A stretch of DNA of 64,000 nt from Marivivens donghaensis (GCF_023541015.1 NZ_JALNPR010000001.1:496001-560000); one strand, 5' to 3'. Shown: positions 47,282 to 55,605, numbered from the stretch's first letter. The notes: generated by a model not told the origin, from the sequence alone. Numbers and translations: made by a program.

Positions 47282-47366
47282 GCGGGTGTGGCGAAATTGG
47301 TAGACGCACTAGATTTAGGTTCTAGCGCCGCAAGGCGTGGGGGTTCAAGTCCCTCCACCCGCACCA
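47282..47366 (+). tRNA. tRNA-Leu (anticodon UAG)
   Basis: A complete cloverleaf can be drawn. The acceptor arms GCGGGTG and CACCCGC pair perfectly, the anticodon stem CTAGA/TCTAG encloses the loop TTTAGGT with anticodon TAG, and there is a long variable arm typical of leucine tRNAs (CGCCGCAAGGCGT). The T arm is GGGGG-TTCAAGT-CCCTC, and the 3' CCA is encoded. It reads CUA and possibly other CUN codons. It lies upstream of tig on the same strand. Confidence 0.97.
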
Positions 47367-47605
47367 TAAATCCTGAATGAACTGACGTTTTAGATTGGCC
47401 CTTGGCCGGTCCTCTCAGCCTGTTCAGGGCCTTATTTTCCCGAATTCGACGCGTTTCCCCAGAATGGACCCGAAAAACATCCTGATGGAATAGGGGGGAA
47501 TGTGCCATTTCGCCTTGCATGGGGCGCTATGCCCCAATAGAAGGACGGCTGATTTAGGGTGGCCGCCGTTGTGCGGCCTGAACGAGACGTAAAAGGACGC
47601 ATACG

Positions 47606-48931
47606 ATGCAGGTCACCGAGACCCTCAACGAAGGCCTCAAGCGCGGCTACACTATCACTGTAACCGCCGCAGAGCTCGACGCAAAAGTAAACGAAAAGCT
47701 CATCGAAGCTCAGCCCGACATTGAAATGAAGGGTTTCCGCAAGGGCAAAGTCCCGATGGCTATGCTGAAAAAGCAGTTCGGCCCGCGTGTTCTGGGCGAA
47801 GCGATGCAAGACGCAATCGACGGCGCGATGAACAACCACCTCGAAACTTCGGGTGACCGTCCGGCAGCACAGCCGGAAATGAAAATGACCAACGAGAACT
47901 GGAAAGAAGGTGACGACGTTGTTGTCGAAGTTTCCTACGAGCGCCTGCCGGACATTCCGGAAGTCGACTTCTCTGACGTGAAACTGGAGCGTCTGGTTGT
48001 TAAGGCTGACGACGCATCGATCACCGAAGCTCTCGAAAACCTCGCGAAAACCGCGAAATCCTACGAAGACAAAGACGGCGCTGCAGAAGACGGCGACCAA
48101 GTTGTCATGGACTTCCTCGGTAAAGTTGACGGCGAAGCATTCGACGGCGGCGCAGCATCTGACTACCCGCTGGTTCTCGGCTCGAACTCCTTCATCCCTG
48201 GCTTTGAAGCTGGCCTTGTTGGCGTAAAAGCTGGTGACGTGAAAGACGTAGACGTAACCTTCCCTGAGGAATACGGCGCTGAAAATCTCGCTGGTAAAGC
48301 GGCTGTTTTCACCTGCACCATCAAAGCTGTTAAGGCAGCGAAAGACGCAGCGATCGACGACGAACTGGCTAAGAAATTCGGTTCCGAAGACCTCGCTCAG
48401 CTGAAAGCACAAGTCGCTGAGCGTCTTGAAGCTGAATACCAAGGTGCAGCACGCGCAGTTGCGAAACGTTCGCTCCTCGACGCGCTGGACGGCAAAGTTG
48501 AATTCGACCTGCCGGAATCGCTGGTTAACGCTGAAGCTGACCAGATCGCTCACCAGCTGTGGCACGAAGAAAACCCAGAAGTGCACGATCACAACCACGG
48601 TTCGATCGAAGCAACCGACGAGCACAAAGCTCTCGCTGCACGCCGCGTGAAACTGGGTCTGTTCCTTGCTGAAATCGGCAACAAAGCAGAAGTGAAAGTT
48701 TCTGACGCTGAACTGACCCAAGCGGTCATGAATCAAGCACGTCAGTACCCGGGCCAAGAGCGTCAGTTCTTTGAATTCGTTCAGCAGAACGCTCAGTTCC
48801 GTCAGCAGCTTCAGGCTCCGATCTTTGAAGACAAAGTAGTCGATCACATCTTCTCGGTCGCTTCTGTGACTGACAAAGAAGTATCGAAAGAAGATCTCCA
48901 GAAGGCTGTTGAGGCTCTGGAAGAAGAATAA
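47606..48931 (+). CDS. tig: Trigger factor
   Basis: The 441-residue ribosome-bound chaperone and peptidyl-prolyl isomerase has an N-terminal ribosome-binding tail with the [16 protein letters not shown] loop (GFRxGKxP signature near residue 38). A FKBP-like middle domain follows (around 155-235, [14 protein letters not shown] to [13 protein letters not shown]) and a helical C-terminal chaperone domain. Two small hairpins lie in the leader at 47521-47535 and 47561-47578. Codon use is strongly biased, as in highly expressed genes. A terminator follows. Confidence 0.97.
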   Translation: MQVTETLNEGLKRGYTITVTAAELDAKVNEKLIEAQPDIEMKGFRKGKVPMAMLKKQFGPRVLGEAMQDAIDGAMNNHLETSGDRPAAQPEMKMTNENWKEGDDVVVEVSYERLPDIPEVDFSDVKLERLVVKADDASITEALENLAKTAKSYEDKDGAAEDGDQVVMDFLGKVDGEAFDGGAASDYPLVLGSNSFIPGFEAGLVGVKAGDVKDVDVTFPEEYGAENLAGKAAVFTCTIKAVKAAKDAAIDDELAKKFGSEDLAQLKAQVAERLEAEYQGAARAVAKRSLLDALDGKVEFDLPESLVNAEADQIAHQLWHEENPEVHDHNHGSIEATDEHKALAARRVKLGLFLAEIGNKAEVKVSDAELTQAVMNQARQYPGQERQFFEFVQQNAQFRQQLQAPIFEDKVVDHIFSVASVTDKEVSKEDLQKAVEALEEE

Positions 48932-48954
48932 TCAGCGGTTTATCCCTGATCGAA

Positions 48955-48981
48955 AGGCGCCCTTTTGGGGCGCCTTTTTTG
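48955..48981 (+). terminator. Rho-independent terminator of tig
   Basis: AGGCGCCC pairs with GGGCGCCT around TTTTG, followed by TTTTTTG. Confidence 0.9.
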
Positions 48982-49076
48982 TTTGTGCGACGAAACACCT
49001 CGACCGAAAAAGGTTTATCCATTGGGATAACAGGCCTAGGCTTAAGGCAGTGAAGTCTCAACCGAGGAGTTAAACC

Positions 49077-49550
49077 ATGAAGCAAATTATTTTATCTGTT
49101 CTTGCTGTGTTTGGTTTATCGACGGCTGCGATGGCGTGCCCTGATTACTCTCAGTGGGGGGACAGCTATTCGGTTACTGGTCCCCAGATGCGCAGCCCTG
49201 TTCGTTTTAACGTGGTCGCGGGTGGCGAAAACTACATTTGGAACTGTCCGAATGTGCGCCCTGGAACGGATCAGGGGGCAGGGTATTTCACCACGGCGCC
49301 TGATTTCACCTTTGATATGAGCGGGATGTCGGGGCTGAAGCTGGAAATCAGCGTTATCAGCAAATGCGACAGTGCGCTGTTGATCAACACCGCGTCGGCC
49401 AATTGGTATTACGATGACGATGACAACGGCAACATGGACCCCAAGATCATTCTGACGCGACCGATCGACGGCTATCTCGACGTTTGGGTTGGCACTTACG
49501 ACGGGGATTACTGTGATGCGATCCTCGAGCTGGAAACCTTCCGCCGCTGA
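49077..49550 (+). CDS. Secreted hypothetical protein
   Basis: The 157-residue protein has a clear signal peptide (MKQIILSVLAVFGLSTAAMA, cleavage before CPDYSQWG). The cysteine after the cleavage site lacks a lipobox leucine context, so a disulfide role is more likely than lipidation. The mature part has four cysteines (CPDY, NCPN, KCDS, DYCDA), many tyrosines and tryptophans, and an acidic YYDDDDNGNMDPK loop that could bind calcium. The repeated GxxxVWVGTYDGD end resembles beta-sandwich pre-peptidase-type domains, but I do not recognise a family. It starts after a GAGGAGTTAAACC ribosome-binding site. Confidence 0.8.
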   Translation: MKQIILSVLAVFGLSTAAMACPDYSQWGDSYSVTGPQMRSPVRFNVVAGGENYIWNCPNVRPGTDQGAGYFTTAPDFTFDMSGMSGLKLEISVISKCDSALLINTASANWYYDDDDNGNMDPKIILTRPIDGYLDVWVGTYDGDYCDAILELETFRR

Positions 49551-49562
49551 TCCCCGCATAAG

Positions 49563-49594
49563 AAAAAGGCCGCAGATTTCTCTGCGGCCTTTCT
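49563..49594. terminator. Bidirectional terminator between the secreted protein gene and rplI
   Basis: AAAGGCCGCAGA pairs perfectly with TCTGCGGCCTTT around TTTC; A-rich and T-rich flanks allow it to serve both convergent transcripts. Confidence 0.9.
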
Positions 49595-49613
49595 ATTTGG
49601 TCTGACGGGAACC

Positions 49614-50195
49614 TTAGAGGTCTTCGTCGGAGTCCGCAGCAGCGCCACCAACGTCGTCGAACAGTTCGGCGATCTCGTCAGCTGCAGCTTGCTCTTCTTC
49701 AGCAGCCAGTTCCTGGATCGATTTACCCGATGCCTGGATCTCAGCTTCTTCTGCAGAGCGTGCAGCGTTGATGGTGATGGTTGCTTCAACTTCAGGGTGC
49801 AGAACAACGGTTACGCTGTGCAGGCCCAGTTCTTTGATCGCGCCTTGCAGGACAACCTGCTTGCGGTCGATCGAGAAACCACCAGCGGTCGCAACTTCGG
49901 CGATGTCACGCAGGGAGACAGAACCGTAGAGAGCGCCCGAGTCCGAAGCGGAACGAATCACAACGAACTGCTGACCGTTGAGGGTTGCAGCCAGTGCTTC
50001 GGCTTCTTTTTTGGTTTCGAGGTTGCGTGCTTCGAGCTGAGCTTTGTCAGCTTCGAATTTCGCTTTGTTTGCTTCGTTAGCGCGCAGAGCCTTGCCGGTA
50101 GGCAGAAGGAAGTTGCGAGCGTAGCCGTCTTTCACGGATACGACTTCGCCCATCTGGCCGAGTTTGGCAACGCGTTCGAGAAGGATAACGTCCAT
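49614..50195 (-). CDS. rplI: 50S ribosomal protein L9
   Basis: The 193-residue protein has the L9 N-terminal rRNA-binding domain ([32 protein letters not shown]), the long connecting helix and the C-terminal domain. It exceeds the usual ~150 residues by an acidic alanine/glutamate-rich tail ([16 protein letters not shown]), as is common in alphaproteobacteria. It is the last gene of rpsF-rpsR-rplI, 12 bases after rpsR. Confidence 0.97.
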   Translation of the reverse strand: MDVILLERVAKLGQMGEVVSVKDGYARNFLLPTGKALRANEANKAKFEADKAQLEARNLETKKEAEALAATLNGQQFVVIRSASDSGALYGSVSLRDIAEVATAGGFSIDRKQVVLQGAIKELGLHSVTVVLHPEVEATITINAARSAEEAEIQASGKSIQELAAEEEQAAADEIAELFDDVGGAAADSDEDL

Positions 50196-50207
50196 TGATA
50201 TGACTCC

Positions 50208-50435
50208 TTACTTCACAGCGTAGGGCAGCAGAGCCAAGAAACGTGCGCGCTTGATGGCTTGTGCCAGTTTGCGCTGGTTCTTGGATCCAACAGCGGTGAT
50301 GCGTGCGGGAACGATTTTGCCGCGCTCAGAGATGTAGCGCTGCAGAAGGCGAGTGTCTTTGTAGTCGATCTTCGGAGCGTTCTCGCCCTCGAACGGATCG
50401 GACTTACGACGACGGAAAAATGGTTTGGTAGCCAT
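50208..50435 (-). CDS. rpsR: 30S ribosomal protein S18
   Basis: The 75-residue protein contains the S18 core ([20 protein letters not shown] and [20 protein letters not shown]). S18 pairs with S6 on the 30S platform, which explains its position after rpsF. Strong ribosome-binding sequence (GAAAGGACATTAAGTC) precedes the start. Confidence 0.97.
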   Translation of the reverse strand: MATKPFFRRRKSDPFEGENAPKIDYKDTRLLQRYISERGKIVPARITAVGSKNQRKLAQAIKRARFLALLPYAVK

Positions 50436-50460
50436 GACTTAATGTCCTTTCCTGATCAAC

Positions 50461-50841
50461 TTAGCGACGTTCGCGGCGTTCGCCACGGTCACCGCGTTCG
50501 CCACGCTCACCGCGGTCGTCACGCTTTTGCATCTGAACCGACGGACCTTCTTCATGTGCATCGACCTTGATGGTCAGGATACGCATAACGTCGTCGTGCA
50601 GGCGCATCAGGCGTTCCATCTCTTGAACAGCCGACGACGGTGCATCGGTGCGCAGGAAAGCGTAGTGGCCCTTGCGGTTTTTGTTGATCTTGTAGGCCAT
50701 CGTTTTGACGCCCCAGTATTCGCTTTCGATGACTTTGCCACCGTTGTCAGCAAGCACTGTCGAGAAGTGTTCGACGAGGCTTTCAGCCTGTGCGTTCGAC
50801 AGGTCCTGACGCGAAATGAAAACATGCTCGTATAGCGGCAT
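50461..50841 (-). CDS. rpsF: 30S ribosomal protein S6
   Basis: The 126-residue protein starts MPLYEHVFISRQDLS. The ATG is chosen because AGGAG lies five bases upstream, whereas the slightly longer in-frame GTG leaves no room for it. The core is the S6 ferredoxin-like fold (YWGVKTMAYKINKNRKGHYAFL). The last ~20 residues are an Arg/Gly/Asp/Glu repeat (RGERGDRG-type), encoded by a 9-12-base tandem pattern. In E. coli the S6 tail is modified by RimK glutamates; here the tail is natural and mixed-charge. First gene of the operon. Confidence 0.96.
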   Translation of the reverse strand: MPLYEHVFISRQDLSNAQAESLVEHFSTVLADNGGKVIESEYWGVKTMAYKINKNRKGHYAFLRTDAPSSAVQEMERLMRLHDDVMRILTIKVDAHEEGPSVQMQKRDDRGERGERGDRGERRERR

Positions 50842-50948
50842 GTGCACTCCTGTTTTTGTTCAGCGCATTTCATAGGGTGGCAATGAGATCTTTCCGCCTC
50901 CACCCACGAGAGACTGCGCAGTTCTAACGAATTGCGGAAAGATGGGGC

Positions 50949-50976
50949 CTTATACATGCCGCGCCTGCAAAGGCAA
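50949..50976 (-). promoter_or_regulatory. Candidate promoter of rpsF-rpsR-rplI
   Basis: On the minus strand TTGCCT and TATAAG are 16 bases apart, giving a leader of about 100 bases that could hold S6:S18 autoregulatory structure. The same layout (TTGCCT, 16 bases, TATAGG) precedes acpP. The rest of the 291-base gap shows no further gene. Confidence 0.5.
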
Positions 50977-51132
50977 GTGTGGAATGACACTCTCTATATA
51001 TACGCACCAGCGTGGGGCACCGAGATCGTGTTTGGGGTGAATATGAGAAAGTCAAAACAACGTCAGGGCATCGCCTGTTTTTCGCCATGTTTGGTCTACA
51101 AGATTACAACCATAGGGTAAAAAGGTGCTACA

Positions 51133-51720
51133 ATGAACGCGCTGACAACTGATAGATTATTCCACAACGGGGCAATCGAGGTTCCGATGGGCTATAGCAA
51201 GGCTGGTTTTATGCTCGCTGATACGTATTGGGGTTATGTCATTCGGTCGCTTGAGGGGCCATCGCCGCTGGTGAAAACCCTACAGGCCGTTGCGCTGTTT
51301 ATCGGGGCGGTGTTTGCTCTGGCTGCGGTGGGTCTGTGGCTCATGCCGTCTAGCATAGTGTCAGACGGTGTGCAGATCATCAAAATTGGCCTGACGGTGT
51401 TTTTGGCCGTCGTGTCAGCCTTTTGTTTCCGCTACGCGACCCGTGGCGCTGAGGTCGAACTAGAATTCGACACCAATGTCCGCGAACTGCGCGAGGTTGT
51501 TCGCAATCACGCAGGCCGTCCGTCATTGATCGGGCGCTATGATTTCAAATCTTTCAGCGGTCTATTCATCGACCGTGAGCGCGGCGAAAAGGGCCATGGT
51601 GCCTTGATGCTCCGCTATCGCAATTCGACCACGCTGTTAGAGGTCGCCTATGGTCCGCTCCCTCGGATTGAGGCGCTGCGCGATCGTCTGGGCAAAGACC
51701 TGATCGCAATACCAGCCTAA
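51133..51720 (+). CDS. Two-pass membrane protein of unknown function
   Basis: The 195-residue protein has a short cytoplasmic N terminus, two membrane helices (about residues 52-74 and 82-102) and a cytoplasmic C-terminal domain. That domain carries REVVRNHAGRPSLIGRYDFKSF and FIDRERGEKGHGALMLRYR. The pattern of a membrane hairpin plus a small beta domain recalls PH-like or YdbS-type membrane proteins, but no family is recognised. It is transcribed divergently from rpsF and ends at its own terminator. The ribosome-binding site AAAAAGGTGCTACA supports the start. Confidence 0.65.
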   Translation: MNALTTDRLFHNGAIEVPMGYSKAGFMLADTYWGYVIRSLEGPSPLVKTLQAVALFIGAVFALAAVGLWLMPSSIVSDGVQIIKIGLTVFLAVVSAFCFRYATRGAEVELEFDTNVRELREVVRNHAGRPSLIGRYDFKSFSGLFIDRERGEKGHGALMLRYRNSTTLLEVAYGPLPRIEALRDRLGKDLIAIPA

Positions 51721-51744
51721 TATTTCAAGTCATTTCCTTAAACG

Positions 51745-51768
51745 GGCGGCCCATTGGGTCGCCTTTTT
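51745..51768 (+). terminator. Terminator after the two-pass membrane protein gene
   Basis: GGCGGCCC pairs with GGGTCGCC (one G-T pair) around ATT, followed by TTTTTC. Confidence 0.8.
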
Positions 51769-51842
51769 CACGTTTACGAATTCTTGTGATGTGGCCCGCG
51801 ACACGCTAAGGCAGAGAAAACGTTACAAAAGGGAAGTGACAC

Positions 51843-52781
51843 ATGCGGGCATTCGTATTTCCGGGGCAGGGCGCCCAAGCCATTGGAATGGGCAAGGCAC
51901 TGGCCGATGCTTATCCGGCAGCCAAAGCCATTTTCGACGAAGTTGATGACGCGCTCGGCGAAAGCCTGTCGTCGCTGATCTGGGACGGCGACATTGAGAC
52001 CCTAACGCTGACCAAAAACGCACAACCCGCGCTGATGGCGACCTCTTTGGCGGCGATGCGCGCGCTCGAGGCTGAGGGCGTGTCGATCACTGCGGCTGAT
52101 TACGTCGCGGGTCACTCGCTCGGTGAATATTCGGCGCTGGCTGCGGCTGGTGCGATTTCGGTTGCGGATGCCGCGCGTCTGCTGCGCACCCGTGGCACCG
52201 CGATGCAGGACGCTGTTCCTGTTGGTGTTGGCGCTATGGCCGCTCTCCTCGGTCTCGATTTCGAAGCTGCGACCGCTGTCGCCGAAGAAGCAGCCCAAGG
52301 CCAAGTTTGTCAGGCCGCAAACGACAACGACCCGTCGCAGGTTGTTGTATCGGGCCACAAAGAGGCCGTTGAACGCGCTCTGACCATCGCCAAGGAAAAA
52401 GGCGCGAAACGTGCGCTTCTTCTGCCTGTGTCTGCACCGTTCCACTGCGCACTGATGAAACCCGCCGCTGACGTGATGGCAGAGGCGCTGGACGACGTTC
52501 AGATCAATGCGCCTGCTGTGCCAGTTGTTGCAAACGTGCGCGCCGCTGCGGTCACTGATCCTGCGATGATCCGTTCGCTCTTGGTTGAGCAGGTCACGGG
52601 GTCCGTGCGTTGGCGCGAAAGCGTGCTGTGGATGGCCGATCAAGGCGTGACCGAGGCATGGGAAATCGGCGCAGGCAAGGCGCTGTCGGGCATGATCAAA
52701 CGCATCAGTAAGGATGTCGCGACCAACAACGTCGGCACCCCTGACGATGTTGCTGCCGCTGTTGAAGCACTCAAAAGCTAA
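51843..52781 (+). CDS. fabD: Malonyl-CoA:ACP transacylase
   Basis: The 312-residue enzyme loads malonyl groups onto acyl carrier protein. FPGQGAQAIGMGK starts the protein, the nucleophile serine is in GHSLGEYSAL, and the catalytic histidine is in PVSAPFHCALM. It begins after GGGAAGTGACAC and precedes fabG by 39 bases on the same strand, forming the usual fabD-fabG pair. fabH is not adjacent. Confidence 0.97.
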   Translation: MRAFVFPGQGAQAIGMGKALADAYPAAKAIFDEVDDALGESLSSLIWDGDIETLTLTKNAQPALMATSLAAMRALEAEGVSITAADYVAGHSLGEYSALAAAGAISVADAARLLRTRGTAMQDAVPVGVGAMAALLGLDFEAATAVAEEAAQGQVCQAANDNDPSQVVVSGHKEAVERALTIAKEKGAKRALLLPVSAPFHCALMKPAADVMAEALDDVQINAPAVPVVANVRAAAVTDPAMIRSLLVEQVTGSVRWRESVLWMADQGVTEAWEIGAGKALSGMIKRISKDVATNNVGTPDDVAAAVEALKS

Positions 52782-52820
52782 TTGAACCTGCCCCTACGCG
52801 GGCGGAAGAAAGGATATAAG

Positions 52821-53558
52821 ATGTTTGATCTCACAGGTAAAAATGCGCTGATCACTGGCGCTTCGGGTGGTATCGGTGGCGCAATCGCTAAGGCACTGCA
52901 TGGTGCGGGCGCGACGGTCACTCTGTCGGGCACCCGTCAGGGGCCTCTCGATGAACTGGCTGCTGAACTCGGCGACCGCGTTCACGTGCTGACCTGTAAC
53001 CTCAGCGATGCGGCTGCCGTTGACGCGTTGCCGAAACAAGCCGCTGATCTGATGGGTTCGGTTGATATTCTGATCAACAACGCTGGCATCACCAAAGACA
53101 ACCTCTTTATGCGTATGTCCGACGACGAATGGTCGAGCGTGCTAGAGGTCAACCTGACCTCGACCATGCGTCTGTGCAAAGGCGTGATCCGTGGCATGAT
53201 GAAGGCGCGTTGGGGCCGCATCGTGAACATCTCGTCGATCGTTGGTGCGACAGGTAACCCAGGGCAGGCGAACTATGCAGCGTCTAAGGCGGGCATTGTC
53301 GGCATGTCGAAATCCATCGCATACGAAGTGGCAAGCCGCGGGATCACCGTGAACTGCGTCGCACCGGGTTTCATCGCGACCGCAATGACCGACAAACTGA
53401 CCGACGATCAGAAAGAAAAAATCAACGTTCAGATCCCCGCCGCTCGCATGGGCACCCCAGAAGAGATCGCAGCAGCGGTTCTCTACCTCGCGTCGAACGA
53501 GGCGGGCTACACCACTGGTGCGACCGTTCACGTCAACGGCGGCATGGCGATGCTCTAA
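52821..53558 (+). CDS. fabG: 3-oxoacyl-ACP reductase
   Basis: The 245-residue short-chain dehydrogenase reduces 3-oxoacyl-ACP with NADPH. The TGASGGIGGAIA cofactor loop and the catalytic Ser-Tyr-Lys (ISSIVGATGNPGQANYAASK) are intact, and the NNAGITKDNLFMRM and HVNGGMAML ends match FabG. The start is the ATG after AGAAAGGATATAAG; an upstream in-frame codon directly after fabD is rejected. A terminator lies about 50 bases downstream. Confidence 0.96.
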   Translation: MFDLTGKNALITGASGGIGGAIAKALHGAGATVTLSGTRQGPLDELAAELGDRVHVLTCNLSDAAAVDALPKQAADLMGSVDILINNAGITKDNLFMRMSDDEWSSVLEVNLTSTMRLCKGVIRGMMKARWGRIVNISSIVGATGNPGQANYAASKAGIVGMSKSIAYEVASRGITVNCVAPGFIATAMTDKLTDDQKEKINVQIPAARMGTPEEIAAAVLYLASNEAGYTTGATVHVNGGMAML

Positions 53559-53572
53559 GAAGACACTTTGCA

Positions 53573-53586
53573 ACTTTACGTAAAGT
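53573..53586. promoter_or_regulatory. Perfect 14-base palindrome ACTTTACGTAAAGT
   Basis: The sequence is its own reverse complement and has the shape of a TetR-family operator. It lies 15 bases after the fabG stop and about 95 bases before the broken TetR gene, but upstream of the fabG terminator, so its target is unclear. Confidence 0.35.
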
Positions 53587-53607
53587 AAACTCACCAATTT
53601 CACGTAT

Positions 53608-53634
53608 AGGGGTAGCCATTGGCTGCCCCTTTTT
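53608..53634 (+). terminator. Rho-independent terminator of fabDG
   Basis: AGGGGTAGCC pairs with GGCTGCCCCT (one T-G pair) around ATT, followed by a TTTTATT run. Confidence 0.88.
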
Positions 53635-53681
53635 ATTAGAATCTTGTCACAACAATAAAAAACGTCGACGGAGATTTTTGG

Positions 53682-54272
53682 ATGGGGCGCAAATCGGGCT
53701 TTACCGATGAGGATGTTTTTGTGTGGTTGGCGGATCATCTCGCCACAGCACCGGGGGTAACGGTGCAACAAGTTTCAAAAGGCACGAAAGTATCTGTGGG
53801 TTCGATCTACCACCGCTTTGGCTCGATGGAGGATCTCCTCGCCGAAGCATGGGTTTGGGCGCATCGGAAATACCGAGAAACCGTTCAGGTCACGTTGTAG
53901 CTCGACGGACTTGCGGGCGGGTTGCGATCTGCGGTTCGGGCGCTTCGGTTTGCGCATACAGATTCACGCGCTGCGGTTCTGATGTATTCCGTTTCAAAAC
54001 GGTTCCTTGTGCGAAGTGGGATCAGTGCCCGTGTTCAAGATATGGTGGTAACCGAAGAGGCGGCAATGGACGCTGCCATCAACGATTACGCCCAACGGTT
54101 TGGCGTGGATGCGATGTCAGTTGAGCTCGGGATATTTCAAATTCCTAAAGCGATCGCGCAAAAATACCTGCCTGGCGGTGATATTCCTGCGGCTGCAGAG
54201 GGCTATGCGCGAAAATCCTGTCGCGCGATCCTGAACAATCCTTTGCAAACGCTAGATGAAGATGACAGTTGA
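53682..54272 (+). pseudogene. TetR-family regulator interrupted by an in-frame TAG
   Basis: The first 72 codons encode a TetR DNA-binding domain (MGRKSGFTDEDVFVWLADHL; helix-turn-helix VQQVSKGTKVSVGSIYHRFG). Codon 73 (53898-53900) is TAG. The same frame continues without a gap through LDGLAGGLRSAVRALRF to a normal C-terminal ligand domain (YSVSKRFLVRSG, ending NPLQTLDEDDS). Reading through would give 196 residues, the usual TetR length. No start codon with a ribosome-binding site exists after the TAG (only a TTG), so the second part is not a separate gene. A single base change or a sequencing error could explain it. Its regulon is unknown; it sits between fabG and acpP. Confidence 0.75.
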
Positions 54273-54278
54273 AAGCGT

Positions 54279-54306
54279 TTGCCTCTGCGGAATTCTCTGC
54301 TATAGG
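54279..54306 (+). promoter_or_regulatory. Candidate promoter of acpP
   Basis: TTGCCT and TATAGG are separated by 16 bases, giving a leader of about 120 bases with several GC-rich inverted repeats. The -35 partly overlaps the few bases after the TetR stop. Confidence 0.5.
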
Positions 54307-54432
54307 CCCTGTGATACCTGCAGGATGTGACGGATGACGTTACGTCCGTGGGCGCCCCATGCGGGCAGTTAACCGCCCCGCGGGGCACACAAAAGAACGG
54401 GCCGAAAGCCCTATTGAACGTGAGGACTTGAT

Positions 54433-54666
54433 ATGAGCGATGTCGCTGATCGTGTGCGCAAAATCGTAGTTGAGCACCTGGGTGTTGAAGAGGAAAAAGT
54501 GACCGAGAATGCATCGTTCATCGATGACCTCGGCGCAGACAGCCTCGACACCGTAGAGCTGGTTATGGCTTTCGAAGAAGAATTCGGTATCGAAATCCCG
54601 GACGACGCTGCAGAGACCATTCAGTCCTTCGGCGACGCTGTGAAATTCATCTCTGAAGCTCAGTAA
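54433..54666 (+). CDS. acpP: Acyl carrier protein
   Basis: The 77-residue acidic protein carries the growing fatty acid on a phosphopantetheine attached to Ser37 in the [10 protein letters not shown] motif. It has the normal four-helix ACP layout. The start follows GTGAGGACTTGAT. Codon use is typical of a highly expressed gene. It has its own promoter and terminator, and a convergent PilZ gene follows, so acpP and fabF are separated here rather than directly adjacent. Confidence 0.98.
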   Translation: MSDVADRVRKIVVEHLGVEEEKVTENASFIDDLGADSLDTVELVMAFEEEFGIEIPDDAAETIQSFGDAVKFISEAQ

Positions 54667-55605
54667 TTAACTGGATTTCAAGGTATTGATTGCGGCACCC
54701 CTCGGGGTGCCGTTTTCGTTTTGGCGCATCGGTTTGCCACGTTGGGACCGTTTGCGCATCTGTTCGACCCTCGGCCCACGACCCAACGCTGCCACGAGGT
54801 CTGCTGCCGTCAACGCACGGCGAAACGAGATCCCGCTGACATGCGTATTTGACCACGCCACCCGACAGGGGCGAGGCTGCCCATTTACCATGATCGTGAT
54901 CTTCTGACGCCGTTCAAACGGGGGCGTATCCGTCATCGTGATCTTTGCGCCCAAGCGACTGATGTCGATGATCCGGGCGGGAATCACCTTGCCCTGATGG
55001 GGGATGGTTGTCTCAATGCTGCAAGTGAACCGTCGCGCCTTAGCGTGGCGGAGCGCGATGATACGCCCGAAAAACACACCAGCGGTGATCAGTGCAAGGA
55101 ACCCCAAACCGCCGTTTACCGCTGCCGTGCGCGGGGTGATCAGCGGCTCGTCCATGGTTGAAAAGGACTGCGCGTGGGCTTGGCTGTCGCAGAGGTCGGT
55201 GAGGCGGGGCAGGGTGGCAATCGCAGCCTCTACAACCACACGGTTCTGCGATAGCAGCGCGCCACCGATCCGCTCCCGTTGTGCCTCTGTCTGGGTCTGC
55301 AATCGACCAGCGATCACGGCACCCAGTTGCGCTGCATTCGCCAGCGCCGCCTGCGCATCGGAATTCACCCGATCCCCAATCATCCACCGAACAGAGGCCG
55401 CATCGAACCGCCCGCCGTTTCGCGCCAGATGATCCAGCGCCACGCGCGCTTGGGTCGGGTCGGTGAGCGCGATCTGCTGCGCTACGATGATCGTCGCAAG
55501 ATCGTGAACCGCACGGCAATCCACCCCATCCTCAGCCGCATCGGCCGAACGGAGGGGCGCCAAGGTGATAAAGACCACGCAGAAGAGGCGGAAAACGAAC
55601 ATCAT
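54667..55605 (-). CDS. Exported, membrane-anchored PilZ-domain protein
   Basis: The ~312-residue protein has an N-terminal signal sequence (FVFRLFCVVFITLAPLRSADA), a helical periplasmic domain (residues ~30-150) and one membrane helix (VNGGLGFLALITAGVFFGRII). A cytoplasmic PilZ domain follows, with the RR pair and the DISRLGAKITM motif that bind cyclic di-GMP. A basic tail follows, part of which is encoded over the acpP terminator. It may read cyclic di-GMP levels and pass the signal across the membrane. The start is uncertain: two adjacent ATGs and a TTG 27 bases upstream are all possible and none has a good ribosome-binding site. Confidence 0.75.
   Translation of the reverse strand: MMFVFRLFCVVFITLAPLRSADAAEDGVDCRAVHDLATIIVAQQIALTDPTQARVALDHLARNGGRFDAASVRWMIGDRVNSDAQAALANAAQLGAVIAGRLQTQTEAQRERIGGALLSQNRVVVEAAIATLPRLTDLCDSQAHAQSFSTMDEPLITPRTAAVNGGLGFLALITAGVFFGRIIALRHAKARRFTCSIETTIPHQGKVIPARIIDISRLGAKITMTDTPPFERRQKITIMVNGQPRPCRVAWSNTHVSGISFRRALTAADLVAALGRGPRVEQMRKRSQRGKPMRQNENGTPRGAAINTLKSS
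54693..54723 (+). terminator. Rho-independent terminator of acpP
   Basis: CGGCACCC pairs with GGGTGCCG around CTCG, followed by TTTTCGTTTT. It lies inside the 3' coding end of the convergent PilZ gene. Confidence 0.88.

Noticed and set aside
47282-47366. The tRNA with TAG in its anticodon loop as an amber suppressor
   Set aside because: Its anticodon 5'-UAG-3' reads the leucine codon CUA. A suppressor of the UAG stop would need the anticodon CUA, which is not present here.
47397-47438. A terminator after tRNA-Leu (GGCCCT/AGGGCC)
   Set aside because: The stem is only six pairs with a 23-base loop and an interrupted T run; too weak to call.
53922-54272. A separate gene downstream of the TetR TAG
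   Set aside because: Its only start would be a TTG with no ribosome-binding site, and the protein matches the second half of the interrupted TetR frame.
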